Part shown: piece after piece, positions 16,981 through 24,931 of the stretch
How the letters are laid out: each line of letters begins with the position of its first letter
How positions within the stretch are numbered: the stretch's first letter is position 1
Assembly (NCBI RefSeq): GCF_904426505.1
Contig: NZ_CAJGBN010000012.1
Span: 62,001-126,000 of the forward strand
DNA: 64,000 bases
Origin: Rubrivivax sp. A210
GTDB lineage: Bacteria; Pseudomonadota; Gammaproteobacteria; Burkholderiales; Burkholderiaceae_C
Direction of reading: 5' to 3'
The notes under the pieces: model-generated
The model's input: the letters and a program-made list of their open reading frames with translations, nothing else
Databases searched by the model: none
What the model was told of the DNA's origin: nothing
Translations under genes and position numbers: made by a program

Positions 16981-17771
16981 GTTGGCAAATCCTCGGCGCC
17001 GGCCAGCCAGCCTTGCTGCAGCGCGCCTATCAACCAGGGTTCGAAGGAAAAGCCGGCCCCGGCACCGGCCAGCGCCGCGGCCAGCGGCGTGCCAGCCAGC
17101 ACGGCGCGGGTGAAGGCGAGGTCCAATGCGGCGACGGCGCCCGCGCGCACGCGCCAGCCCTCGCGCCAGACCAGGGCCGCCTCGGCGCGGCCCTCGGCAA
17201 AGGCGGCACGCACAGGCACAAAGCGCTCGGCGTCGCTGCTGCGGTGGGCCTGCCAGATCGTCAACACCGGGTGGGCGCTGGCGACCAGCGCGGTGCCGGG
17301 GCGCGCCAGCAGGCGCAGGCGGTCGGGGTCGGTGTCGGCCAGGCGCTCCAGCCCCTGCACGCCCGGCTCGCTGTCGGCTGCCGACTGCGCCAGGTGCAGC
17401 GCCCATTCCAGCCGCGCCAGGTCGGCCAGGTAGGGCTCGCTGGCGAGCTGGGCATCGCCCTCGACGAAGGCCGGCAGTCCATCGCCCCAGGCAGCGACAT
17501 CGCCGCGCTCGGGCGGCTGGTCTTGCCAGAAGATGCGCGCCAGCGCCGCGAAGGATTCTTCGCCCAGCAGCTGCTGCACGGTGGGATAGGCGGCGGCCAG
17601 CGCACGTTCGGCCAGCGCGCCGGCATTGGCCTGGTAGGCCTGCAGGCCGCGCGTGAAGCGCTCGCCGTCGCGCGTCCAGCCGGCCAGCACGCCGGGCCGG
17701 GCGTCGCGCCAGATGGCGCGCAGCATCATCTGCTGGCGCAGCGCCTCGCGCTCGTGGGCCGGCTTCATCAT
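16977..17771 (-). CDS. bufC: BufC-like DUF2063 partner protein of bufferin cluster
   Basis: A 264-residue protein. The N-terminal half is DUF2063/HvfC-BufC: RFTRGLQAYQANAGALAERALAAAYPTVQQLLGEESF and the acidic ARLEWALHLAQSA segment. Proteins of this type bind the RiPP precursor and present it to the DUF692 enzyme. ATG 17771 overlaps the stop of bufB, and its own stop overlaps the doxX start, so the three genes are coupled. Earlier in-frame starts lie inside bufB and are rejected. Confidence 0.85.
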   Translation of the reverse strand: MMKPAHEREALRQQMMLRAIWRDARPGVLAGWTRDGERFTRGLQAYQANAGALAERALAAAYPTVQQLLGEESFAALARIFWQDQPPERGDVAAWGDGLPAFVEGDAQLASEPYLADLARLEWALHLAQSAADSEPGVQGLERLADTDPDRLRLLARPGTALVASAHPVLTIWQAHRSSDAERFVPVRAAFAEGRAEAALVWREGWRVRAGAVAALDLAFTRAVLAGTPLAAALAGAGAGFSFEPWLIGALQQGWLAGAEDLPT

Positions 17772-18628
17772 GCCGGCTCCAGCGCCGCCTGCTGCAGCAA
17801 GGCCTCGCCGCGGGCCGCCTCGTCCAGCAGCACTTCCAGCGGCGGCAGGTCGGTGTCCCACTCGATCAACGTCGGCCGCGGGCCCATGCGTCGCAGCGTG
17901 TGGGCGAAGACCTCCCACACCGGGGCGTGGACACGGCTGCCGTGGTCATCGATGACCAGGCCGCCGGTGTCGTGGTAGCCGGCGAGGTGGATCTCGCCCA
18001 CCGCATCGGCGTTGATGGCGTCGACCCAGCGGCAGGCTACCTCGACCGCGCCGCGCTCGCCGACGCCGGTGTTGAGCGCGTTGACGACCAGGTTGTTGAC
18101 ATCCAGCAGCAGGCCGCAGCCGCTGCGCCGCACCAGGCGGTTGAAGAACTCGGGCTCAGCGATGGCGTCGTCGGCCCAGTGCAGGTAGGCCGAGAGGTTC
18201 TCGACCAGGATGGGACGGCCCAGGCGTTCCTGCACGCGCTGGACGTTGGCCACCATGATGTCCAGCGCGGCCCCGGTGAAGGCCACCGGCAGCAGATCGC
18301 TGCCGTGCAGCACCGGCCCGCCGCTCTTGCGCGGGGCGCGGGCAAAGGAGGCATGGTCGCTGACGCGCACCGGATCGATGCGCTCGACCAGCGCCGCCAG
18401 GCGCTCAAGGTGCCAGTCGTCGAGGCCGGCGGCCGAGCCCAGCGCCAGGCCGACGCCGTGCAGGCTGAGCGGCCAGCGCTCGCGCGCCGCCTGCAGCACG
18501 CCGAGCGCCGCGCCACCTTCGGCGAAGAAGTTCTCGGAATGCACCTCGACAAAGGCCAGCGGCGGCGGCGCGGCCAGCAGCGCCTCGTGGTGAGGCTGGC
18601 GCAGGCCAATGCCGCAATAGCGCTTCAT
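17768..18628 (-). CDS. bufB: DUF692 multinuclear iron oxidase (BufB type)
   Basis: A 286-residue TIM-barrel enzyme of the MNIO/DUF692 family. Candidate iron ligands appear in family order: VEVHSENFF, SLHGVGL, VSDHASF, LVENLSAY, LLLDVNNLVVNA, GEIHLAGYH, DDHGSRVH and LIEWDTDLP. Enzymes of this group oxidise cysteines of small precursor peptides, in bufferins to thiooxazole rings. The gene lies 38 bases after the precursor-like gene and overlaps bufC. The frame is open into upstream sequence but ATG 18628 matches the family N-terminus (GIGLRQPHHEALL). Confidence 0.92.
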   Translation of the reverse strand: MKRYCGIGLRQPHHEALLAAPPPLAFVEVHSENFFAEGGAALGVLQAARERWPLSLHGVGLALGSAAGLDDWHLERLAALVERIDPVRVSDHASFARAPRKSGGPVLHGSDLLPVAFTGAALDIMVANVQRVQERLGRPILVENLSAYLHWADDAIAEPEFFNRLVRRSGCGLLLDVNNLVVNALNTGVGERGAVEVACRWVDAINADAVGEIHLAGYHDTGGLVIDDHGSRVHAPVWEVFAHTLRRMGPRPTLIEWDTDLPPLEVLLDEAARGEALLQQAALEPA

Positions 18629-18666
18629 CGCTTGCCGCCGCTGGGTGCCACTGGCTGCCGACGAAA

Positions 18667-18954
18667 TCAGGACTTCTTGGCCTTGACCTTGGCCTTGGCT
18701 TCCTCGGCCGTGAGGCCCTTCATCTCCTTGCAGCTGCCCTTGGCGACGTACTTCCAGTCGTCGGCGGAGGCATCGACCTTGGTCTGGCCGGCGCAGGAGT
18801 GCGAGCCCGAGAGGTTGGCGCAGTCGTTCTGGCCGGCCTTGGCAATGCCGTAGCACTTTTCCTTGCCCTTGTCGTCGGCGGCGGCAACGCGGCCGACGAG
18901 GCCCAAGGCAAGCACCGAGGCCAGGGCCGAGGTGAGGACGAGCTTCTGATTCAT
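18667..18954 (-). CDS. bufA: Bufferin-type RiPP precursor (DUF2282)
   Basis: A 95-residue exported peptide. The signal peptide runs to about residue 25 (VLALGLVGRVAAAD), and the mature part carries four cysteines spaced KCYGIAKAGQNDC, SHSC and GSC, the DUF2282/BufA1 pattern. A Lys-rich tail (EEAKAKVKAKKS) follows. Known bufferins are copper-binding peptides whose cysteines are modified by the neighbouring DUF692 enzyme; the same is inferred here. An AAGGAG ribosome site (minus strand) precedes the ATG. It is first in the four-gene operon and probably the most abundant product. Confidence 0.88.
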   Translation of the reverse strand: MNQKLVLTSALASVLALGLVGRVAAADDKGKEKCYGIAKAGQNDCANLSGSHSCAGQTKVDASADDWKYVAKGSCKEMKGLTAEEAKAKVKAKKS

Positions 18955-19033
18955 GTCTGCAACTCCTTGAAGAGGGGTGTGGTGAGGGATCGCTGTGCGC
19001 CGCCCGACGGGTGATGCCGGGGCCGACCTGCAT

Positions 19034-19061
19034 GGGTCGCGGCGGCGGGCGGATTCTTACA
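19034..19061 (-). promoter_or_regulatory. Possible ECF-sigma promoter of the bufferin operon
   Basis: On the minus strand TGTAAGAAT (19061-19053) and CGACCC (19039-19034) are separated by about 15-16 bases, about 80 bases before bufA. This resembles ECF-type promoters (GTAA-like -35) described for DUF2282 operons elsewhere. The match is by eye and weak. Confidence 0.3.
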
Positions 19062-19114
19062 GGCTGCCGCGCGGCTGTCCCGGCAAGCCTGCACGGCCCG
19101 CCGGGGACTGGGGC

Positions 19115-20947
19115 TCAATCGTCTGCGCGGCCTTGCCCGTGGCCGCTTTGCTGCAGCCGCCACATGCGGGCATAGCGCCCGTCGCGCGCCAGCAGTTCGG
19201 CGTGGGCGCCGCGCTCGACCACGCGGCCGGCCTCAAGCACGACGATTTCGTGGGCGTCGACCACGGTGGACAGGCGGTGGGCGATCACCAGGGCCGTCTT
19301 GCCCTGCGAGACGCTGCGCAGCTCGGCCTGGATGGCGCGTTCGTTGGCCGAATCCAGCGCCGAGGTGGCCTCGTCGAAGATCAGGATGGGCGGGTTCTTG
19401 AGCAGGGTGCGCGCGATGGCCACGCGCTGCTTCTCGCCGCCCGAGAGCTTGAGCCCGCGCTCGCCCACCAGGGTTTCGTAGCCCTTGGGCGTGGCGGCGA
19501 TGAAATCGTGGATGTGGGCCGCACGGGCGGCGGCCACGACCTCCTCGTGCGTCGCCCCCGGCCGGCCATAGGCGATGTTGTATTCGACCGTGTCGTTGAA
19601 GAGCACGGTGTCCTGCGGCACGATGCCGATGGCGCTGCGCAGGCTGGCCTGGGTGACCTCGCGCAGCTCCTGGCCGTCGATGCGGATGGCGCCGGCGCCG
19701 ATGTCGTAGAAGCGGTAGAGCAGCCGCGCCAGCGTGCTCTTGCCGGCGCCCGAGGGCCCGACCACGGCCACCGTCTTGCCGGCCGGCACGACGAAGCTCA
19801 CGTCGTGCAGGATGGGCCGCGCCGGGTCGTAGGCGAAGCTCACGTTCTCGAAGCGCAGCTCGCCGCGCGCCACCTGCAGCGGCTGGGCGCCGGGGCTGTC
19901 GTCGACCTCGCGGTTGCGGTCCAGCAGCGTGAACATCTTGTCCAGGTCGGTCAGCGACTGCTTGATCTCGCGGTAGATCACGCCCAGGAAGTTGAGCGGA
20001 ATGTAGAGCTGGATCATGAAGGCGTTGACCATCACCAGGTCGCCCAACGTCATGCGGCCGGCCACCACGCCCTCGGTGGCGCGCCAGAGCATGGCCACCA
20101 GGGCGACGGCGATGATGAGCTGCTGGCCGGTGTTCAGCAGGCTCAGCGTGCTCTGGCTCTTGAGGCTGGCGCGGCGCAGCTTCTCCAGGTTCTCGTCGTA
20201 GCGGCGGGCCTCGAAGTCCTCGTTGTTGAAGTACTTCACCGTCTCGTAGTTGAGCAGCGAATCGATGGCGCGCGAATGCGCGGTCGAGTCGATCTCGTTC
20301 ATCTGGCGGCGGAACTGGGTGCGCCACTCGGTCACGCTGATGGTGAAGACGATGTACAGCACCAGCGCGGCGATGGTGATCCAGGCGAACCAGGCGTCGA
20401 ACTTCACCGCCAGCAGCGTCAGCACCATCGTCACCTCGATGAGGGTGGGGAAGATGCTGTAGAGCGAGTAGGAGATCAGCGAATGCACGGCGCGCGTGCC
20501 GCGCTCGATGTCACGCGTCATGCCGCCGGTCTGGCGTTCGAGGTGAAAGCGCAGGCTCAGGGCGTGCAGGTGGCGGAAGACCTGCAGGCTGATGCTGCGC
20601 GCCGTGCCTTCGGTGGCCTTGGCGAAGATCAGCTCGCGCAGCTCGGTGAACAGCGTCGTGCTCAGGCGCAGCGCGCCATAGGCCAGCACCAGGCCGGCCG
20701 GCACCACCAGCACCGCCATAGCGTCGCCCGGCTTGAAGGCCAGCGCGTCGACCAGGCCCTTGAGCAGCAGCGGCACGCCGACATTGGCCACCTTGGCCGC
20801 CACCAGAAAGGCCAGCGCGCTGCCCACGCGCCAGCGGTAGCGCCAGAGATAGGGCAGCAGCCGGGACAGCGTGGCCCAGTCGGAACGCGGTGCGGCGGGG
20901 CCCGCCGTCGGCGCGGGCAGGGGCAGCGCGTGGCCGCTTCTTCGCAT
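19115..20947 (-). CDS. Atm1-type ABC exporter (permease-ATPase half transporter)
   Basis: A 610-residue half transporter. The N-terminal membrane domain (about 30-330) includes [17 protein letters not shown], a stretch typical of Atm1/HMT1 exporters. The C-terminal ATPase has Walker [10 protein letters not shown], signature LSGGEKQ and Walker [13 protein letters not shown]. Bacterial Atm1 homologues export glutathione conjugates and metal-glutathione complexes and give heavy-metal tolerance. It lies about 160 bases upstream of the bufferin operon on the same strand, so a shared role in metal stress is plausible but unproven. Confidence 0.88.
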   Translation of the reverse strand: MRRSGHALPLPAPTAGPAAPRSDWATLSRLLPYLWRYRWRVGSALAFLVAAKVANVGVPLLLKGLVDALAFKPGDAMAVLVVPAGLVLAYGALRLSTTLFTELRELIFAKATEGTARSISLQVFRHLHALSLRFHLERQTGGMTRDIERGTRAVHSLISYSLYSIFPTLIEVTMVLTLLAVKFDAWFAWITIAALVLYIVFTISVTEWRTQFRRQMNEIDSTAHSRAIDSLLNYETVKYFNNEDFEARRYDENLEKLRRASLKSQSTLSLLNTGQQLIIAVALVAMLWRATEGVVAGRMTLGDLVMVNAFMIQLYIPLNFLGVIYREIKQSLTDLDKMFTLLDRNREVDDSPGAQPLQVARGELRFENVSFAYDPARPILHDVSFVVPAGKTVAVVGPSGAGKSTLARLLYRFYDIGAGAIRIDGQELREVTQASLRSAIGIVPQDTVLFNDTVEYNIAYGRPGATHEEVVAAARAAHIHDFIAATPKGYETLVGERGLKLSGGEKQRVAIARTLLKNPPILIFDEATSALDSANERAIQAELRSVSQGKTALVIAHRLSTVVDAHEIVVLEAGRVVERGAHAELLARDGRYARMWRLQQSGHGQGRADD

Positions 20948-20972
20948 GGTGTCTTCCTGGTTCGGGGGCGCG

Positions 20973-20997
20973 CCCTGCCGCTACAGTGGCGGCAGGG
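20973..20997. promoter_or_regulatory. Perfect palindrome in divergent exporter/thioesterase promoter region
   Basis: Nine-base arms CCCTGCCGC (20973-20981) and GCGGCAGGG (20989-20997) flank TACAGTG. The loop contains TACAGT, a possible -10 for the plus-strand gene, so this may be an operator over a promoter, or a 5' hairpin. Confidence 0.4.
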
Positions 20998-21052
20998 GCG
21001 TCCCGCCGATTGTGGCCGCGCCCACCCCAGCCCCGCAGATGAGGTCCGCCCC

Positions 21053-21472
21053 ATGGAAGACAAGCCCGTCCCCCAGCCCCCGATGGCACCGCACAAGCTC
21101 GCCGACGACAGCGTGCTGGTGCTGCGCGTGATGCCGCTGCCGGCCGACGTCAATGCCAACGGCGACATCTTCGGCGGCTGGATCATGGCCCAGGTCGACC
21201 TCGCCGGCGCCGTCCTGCCCTCGCGCCTGGCCAAGGGCCGCATCGCCACCGTCGCGGTCAACGAATTCATCTTCAAGCAGCCGGTGAGCCTGGGTGACCT
21301 GCTGAGCTTCTATGCCCGCATCACGCGCGTCGGCCGCACCAGCATCGGCGTCCACGTCGAGGTCTATGCCGAGCGCAACCCGGCCGACCTGCAGGTGGTG
21401 AAGGTGACCGAGGCCGACCTGACCTACGTCGCCATCGACAGCCAGGGCCAGCCGCGGCCGCTGGCGCTCTGA
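21053..21472 (+). CDS. YciA-type hotdog acyl-CoA thioesterase
   Basis: A 139-residue single hotdog domain. The YciA/acyl-CoA hydrolase signature NANGDIFGGWIMAQVDLAGA (45-64 region in the frame used) contains the catalytic aspartate, followed by VAVNEFIFKQPVSLGDLLSFYA and GRTSIGVHVEVYAER. It hydrolyses acyl-CoAs and may balance CoA pools; the chain-length preference cannot be read. ATG 21053 is chosen because upstream sequence in frame is the divergent promoter region. Confidence 0.88.
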   Translation: MEDKPVPQPPMAPHKLADDSVLVLRVMPLPADVNANGDIFGGWIMAQVDLAGAVLPSRLAKGRIATVAVNEFIFKQPVSLGDLLSFYARITRVGRTSIGVHVEVYAERNPADLQVVKVTEADLTYVAIDSQGQPRPLAL

Positions 21473-21485
21473 GCGGCCGCCGGCC

Positions 21486-22529
21486 ATGTTCAAGTTCCTG
21501 CGCGCGCCCGAGCGCCTGTACGCGGCGGCGATGTGGCTGCTGTCGTTCGTCTTCGCCGGCTTCCTGATCGGCCTGGGCGGCAAGCTGGTGGCCGACCTGC
21601 CGCGGCTGGAGGACACGCTCAGCATCGAGCAGTTCACCGACCCGACCGTGCTGCGGCGCACGCGCGACGAGATCCGGGCCCTGCTCAAGACCCAGACCGC
21701 CACTGCCGAGGCACTGGCCCGCGCCCAGCTCGAGGCCCAGGCCGCGGCCAATGCCTACCAGTCGGCCCACAAGGCCTATGGCAACTGGATCGCCACCCGC
21801 ACTGCCACCACCGATCCGCGCCAGGACCCCGAGGTGCTGCAACGCACGCGCGATCTCGACGGGCTGCAGGCCCACGCGCGCCAGGCCGAGGCCGGCGTCG
21901 AGCGCCTGGACCGCGAGGCGCTGGACGCCCGCCAGGCCTTGGCCGCGCGCCAGCGCACCGAGCAGGACTTGCTGAACGCCGCCCGCGGCGCCTACGAGCA
22001 CGAGCGGCAGTGGCAGGAGCTGCGCGTCTTCGGCATTCGGCTGGCGCTGACTTTGCCGCTGCTGGCCATTGCCGGCTGGCTGGTGGCGCGCAAGCGCAAG
22101 AGCGAGTACTGGCCGCTGATGCGCGGCTTCGTGCTGTTCGCGGCCTTCGCCTTCTTCGTCGAGCTCGTGCCCTACCTGCCCAGCTATGGCGGCTATGTGC
22201 GCTATGGCGTGGGCATCGCGCTCACCGCGCTGGCCGGCCACTATGTCGTCAGGGGCATGCGCGGCTATCTGGCGCGGCGGCGCCAGGTCGAGCAGCAGAG
22301 CGAGGCCCAGCGCCGCCAGGCCCTCACCCACGAGGCCGCGATCAAGCAGATGGCCGCCGGCCTGTGCCCGGCCTGCGAGCGGCCGATACTGGGCGCCGGC
22401 GAGGTGGCGGCCGACTTCTGCGTCCATTGCGGGCTCAAGCTCTTCGCACCCTGCGGCGCCTGCCAGACGCGGCGCAATGTCTTCTTCCGCTACTGCCCCA
22501 AGTGCGGCGAGGCGGGCGCGACGAGTTGA
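21486..22529 (+). CDS. Membrane protein with coiled coil and C-terminal double zinc ribbon
   Basis: A 347-residue protein I do not recognise as a named family. One N-terminal membrane helix (residues 14-36) is followed by a long charged helical/coiled-coil stretch (about 55-170, rich in Arg, Glu, Gln and Ala). Three more hydrophobic helices lie between 180 and 255. The last 55 residues hold four CxxC pairs: CPAC, CVHC, CGAC and CPKC, the layout of two zinc ribbons. Topology suggests a large loop between helix 1 and 2. It starts 13 bases after the thioesterase and is likely co-transcribed. Confidence 0.75.
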   Translation: MFKFLRAPERLYAAAMWLLSFVFAGFLIGLGGKLVADLPRLEDTLSIEQFTDPTVLRRTRDEIRALLKTQTATAEALARAQLEAQAAANAYQSAHKAYGNWIATRTATTDPRQDPEVLQRTRDLDGLQAHARQAEAGVERLDREALDARQALAARQRTEQDLLNAARGAYEHERQWQELRVFGIRLALTLPLLAIAGWLVARKRKSEYWPLMRGFVLFAAFAFFVELVPYLPSYGGYVRYGVGIALTALAGHYVVRGMRGYLARRRQVEQQSEAQRRQALTHEAAIKQMAAGLCPACERPILGAGEVAADFCVHCGLKLFAPCGACQTRRNVFFRYCPKCGEAGATS

Positions 22530-22553
22530 GACCCGCGCTTCAGCCCAAGGATC

Positions 22554-23390
22554 TCAATCGACGAAGAAATCGGGGATGAAGTTCTTCGTGCCGGGCACCA
22601 CGGCGTAGCGGTCGAAGTCGGTCACGCCATGCTGCGCCAGCAGCGTGTCGTCGATGAAGAAGTTGCCGGTGGTGCTGCGTGCGTCGCTGGTGAGGATCAG
22701 GTAGGCGGCATCGGCCAGGATTTCGGGCTTGCGGCAGAGATTCAGGTCGATGCCCGGGATCATCTGGAGCGCCGCGGTGGCGATGGCCGTGCGCGGCCAC
22801 AGGCTGTTGACGGCGATGCCGTGGGGGCGGAACTCGCCGGCATGGCCCAGCGTGCACTGGCTCATGCCGTACTTGGCCATGGTGTAGGCCACATGGCCCT
22901 TGAACCAGTGCTCCTTCATGCTGAGCGGCGGGCTCATGTTCAGCACATGCGGGTTGCGCCCCGCATGGGCGCTCTTGATCAGCTCGGGCAGGCAGGCCTG
23001 GGTGCAGGCATAGGTGCCGCGCACATTGACGCCGAACATCAGGTCGAAGCGCTTCATCGGCGTGGCCGCCGTCGGCGTGAGGCTGATCGCGCTGGCGTTG
23101 TTGACGAGGATGTCGATGCCGCCGAAGCGTTCGACCGCGGCGCGCACCGCGCTGGAGACGGCCTCCTCGTCGCGGATGTCGGTCTGCACTGCCAGTGCCT
23201 GGCCGCCGGCGGCCTGCACCTCGGCGGCGGCGCTGGCCAGCGTGCCCGGCAGCCTGGGGTTGGGCTCCACCGTCTTGGCCAGCAACACCAGGTTGGCGCC
23301 ATCGGCGGCCGCGCGCTTGGCGATGGCCAGGCCTATGCCCCGGCTGGCACCGGTGATGACGAGGGTCTTGCCCTGGAGGGTTCGGCTCAT
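22554..23390 (-). CDS. Short-chain dehydrogenase/reductase (HSDL2-like)
   Basis: A 278-residue SDR. The cofactor motif TGASRGIG is at 14-21, NNAS follows the fourth strand, and the catalytic YxxxK is in AYTMAKYGMS. The overall pattern (LFDLMFGVNVRGTYAC, SPPLSMKEHWFKGHVAYTMAKYG) resembles the HSDL2/long-chain SDR subgroup. It is the last gene of the beta-oxidation run. Its ATG overlaps the end of the SGNH hydrolase gene (ATGA). Confidence 0.85.
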   Translation of the reverse strand: MSRTLQGKTLVITGASRGIGLAIAKRAAADGANLVLLAKTVEPNPRLPGTLASAAAEVQAAGGQALAVQTDIRDEEAVSSAVRAAVERFGGIDILVNNASAISLTPTAATPMKRFDLMFGVNVRGTYACTQACLPELIKSAHAGRNPHVLNMSPPLSMKEHWFKGHVAYTMAKYGMSQCTLGHAGEFRPHGIAVNSLWPRTAIATAALQMIPGIDLNLCRKPEILADAAYLILTSDARSTTGNFFIDDTLLAQHGVTDFDRYAVVPGTKNFIPDFFVD

Positions 23391-24133
23391 GGGGGTGTCT
23401 CCTGGTGAGGCTTTGATTTCAGCAGCGGCCACACCTGCTGCCGGATGTGCAGGGCGATGGCGTGGGCGGTCTGGCGGTAGACCGGCTCGCCGGGGTGGAA
23501 GCCGTCGTCGGCCAGCACGCCGCGGTTCAGCGGCAGTTCGACCTCGGGCCGCGAGACATCGGCGCGTGTGGCCACCCAGCGCGCCAGTGCGCGGTCGTGC
23601 CGGCGGGCGTCGGCGCCGGCAATCCAGCGCAGCGGCTGCGGCAGGCCGGTGAGCAGATGCACCGGCGGCAGCGGTGCGAACACCACATGCACGGCACCCA
23701 GCGCATTGCGCAGATGGTTGGCCAGGGCCTCGCGCGCCGCCACCGCATGGTGCGAAGGCACCTGGTCGACGACATCGTTGACGCCGGTGACGACGACGGC
23801 AATGTCGCAGGGCGCCAGCGGTTCGCACTGCAAGAGGTTCAGCGTCTGGGCGCTGGTGAGGCCGGCGCGCGCCAGCAGCCGCCATTCGACGCGGGCGCCG
23901 CAGGCCCGCGCCAGTTGCTGCGCCAGCCGCGGCGCCAGGGCCTGGTGCTGGCTGGCCACGCCCACGCCGGCGGCCGACGAATCGCCGGCCACCAGCAGCC
24001 GCAGCAGCGGCCCCTGGCCGACGTGGCCCTGACGCGCGCCGGCAGCCTCGGGCAGGCGCGGCAGGCGGTGGCGCGTGCGCAGGGCCTGCGCCAGCAGCAG
24101 CGGCGAGAGCAGCAGCTTGGCGGCCAGCGACAT
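23387..24133 (-). CDS. SGNH/GDSL family hydrolase
   Basis: A 248-residue hydrolase with the four SGNH blocks: GDSSAAG (catalytic Ser), a Gly-containing second block, GVNDV (Asn) and DGFHP (Asp-His dyad). The N-terminus is hydrophobic (AAKLLLSPLLLAQAL) and may anchor or export it. Likely substrates are esters such as lipids; context inside a fatty-acid operon supports lipase or thioesterase activity. The start overlaps the enoyl-CoA hydratase stop (TGATG) and the end overlaps the SDR start. Confidence 0.85.
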   Translation of the reverse strand: MSLAAKLLLSPLLLAQALRTRHRLPRLPEAAGARQGHVGQGPLLRLLVAGDSSAAGVGVASQHQALAPRLAQQLARACGARVEWRLLARAGLTSAQTLNLLQCEPLAPCDIAVVVTGVNDVVDQVPSHHAVAAREALANHLRNALGAVHVVFAPLPPVHLLTGLPQPLRWIAGADARRHDRALARWVATRADVSRPEVELPLNRGVLADDGFHPGEPVYRQTAHAIALHIRQQVWPLLKSKPHQETPP

Positions 24134-24906
24134 CAGAACTTGCTGAAGTCGGGCTTGCGCTTCTGGAAGAAGGCCTGGAAGGCCTCGGTGGCCTCGGGGC
24201 TGCGCAGGCGGCGCGCGAAGATCGCGCCTTCGGTGGCGATGATGGTCAGCATCAGCTCGCGCTGCGGCGCGCGCAGCAATTGCTTGGATTCGCGCACGGC
24301 GCCCGGCGGCAGGCCGTTGAAGCGCTCGGCGACGCGGCGCGCATGGTTCACCACCTCGCCGGCCGGCAGCACCGCGTTGGCGATGCCGCAGTCCACCGCC
24401 TGCTCGGGCGTGAAGGGGTCGCCCAGCAGCAGCTTCTCGGCCGCGCGGCGGTGGCCCATCAGCTGGGGCACGAGCAGGCTGGACGCGAACTCGGGCACCA
24501 GGCCCAGCGAGACGAAGGGCATGGCCAGGCGCGCCTCGTCGCTGACATAGACGAAGTCGCAGTGCAGCAGCATGGTCGTGCCGATGCCGATGGCCGCGCC
24601 GGTGACGGCGGCCACCACCGGCTTGTCGCAATCGAGCAGCGCGCGCATGAACTGGAACACCGGCGAATCCATCGCCTCGCTGCCCTGGCCGGGCGCGCGC
24701 TTCATGAAGTCCTCGATGTCGTTGCCCGAGGTGAAGACCCCCGGCTGGCCGGTGATCAGCACCGCGCGCACCGCGGCATCGGCCGTGGCCGCGCGCAGGG
24801 CGTCGGTCATGGCCTGGTACATCGCCACGGTGAGCGCGTTCTTCTTCTCGGGGCGCGCGATCTCTATCGTCGCGACGCCGTTGAGGGTGGCGGTCTTGAT
24901 GCTCAT
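24133..24906 (-). CDS. Enoyl-CoA hydratase/isomerase family protein
   Basis: A 257-residue crotonase-fold protein: ARPEKKNALT, ITGQPGVFTSGNDIEDF (oxyanion loop), AAVTGAAIGIGTTMLLHCDFVYVS and MPFVSLGLVPEFASS with an acidic residue at the catalytic position. It should hydrate or isomerise enoyl-CoA in fatty-acid breakdown. It lies 25 bases after the thiolase gene, within the beta-oxidation operon. Confidence 0.9.
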   Translation of the reverse strand: MSIKTATLNGVATIEIARPEKKNALTVAMYQAMTDALRAATADAAVRAVLITGQPGVFTSGNDIEDFMKRAPGQGSEAMDSPVFQFMRALLDCDKPVVAAVTGAAIGIGTTMLLHCDFVYVSDEARLAMPFVSLGLVPEFASSLLVPQLMGHRRAAEKLLLGDPFTPEQAVDCGIANAVLPAGEVVNHARRVAERFNGLPPGAVRESKQLLRAPQRELMLTIIATEGAIFARRLRSPEATEAFQAFFQKRKPDFSKF

Positions 24907-24931
24907 GCGGTCTCCTTCAATGCAGTCCCGT

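Noticed and set aside
18995..21052. Long plus-strand open frame antisense to the ABC exporter, running into the thioesterase
   Set aside because: It is the shadow of the exporter gene in GC-rich DNA. Its translation is Gly/Ala/Arg/His-rich without any family pattern, while the minus strand encodes a complete transporter.
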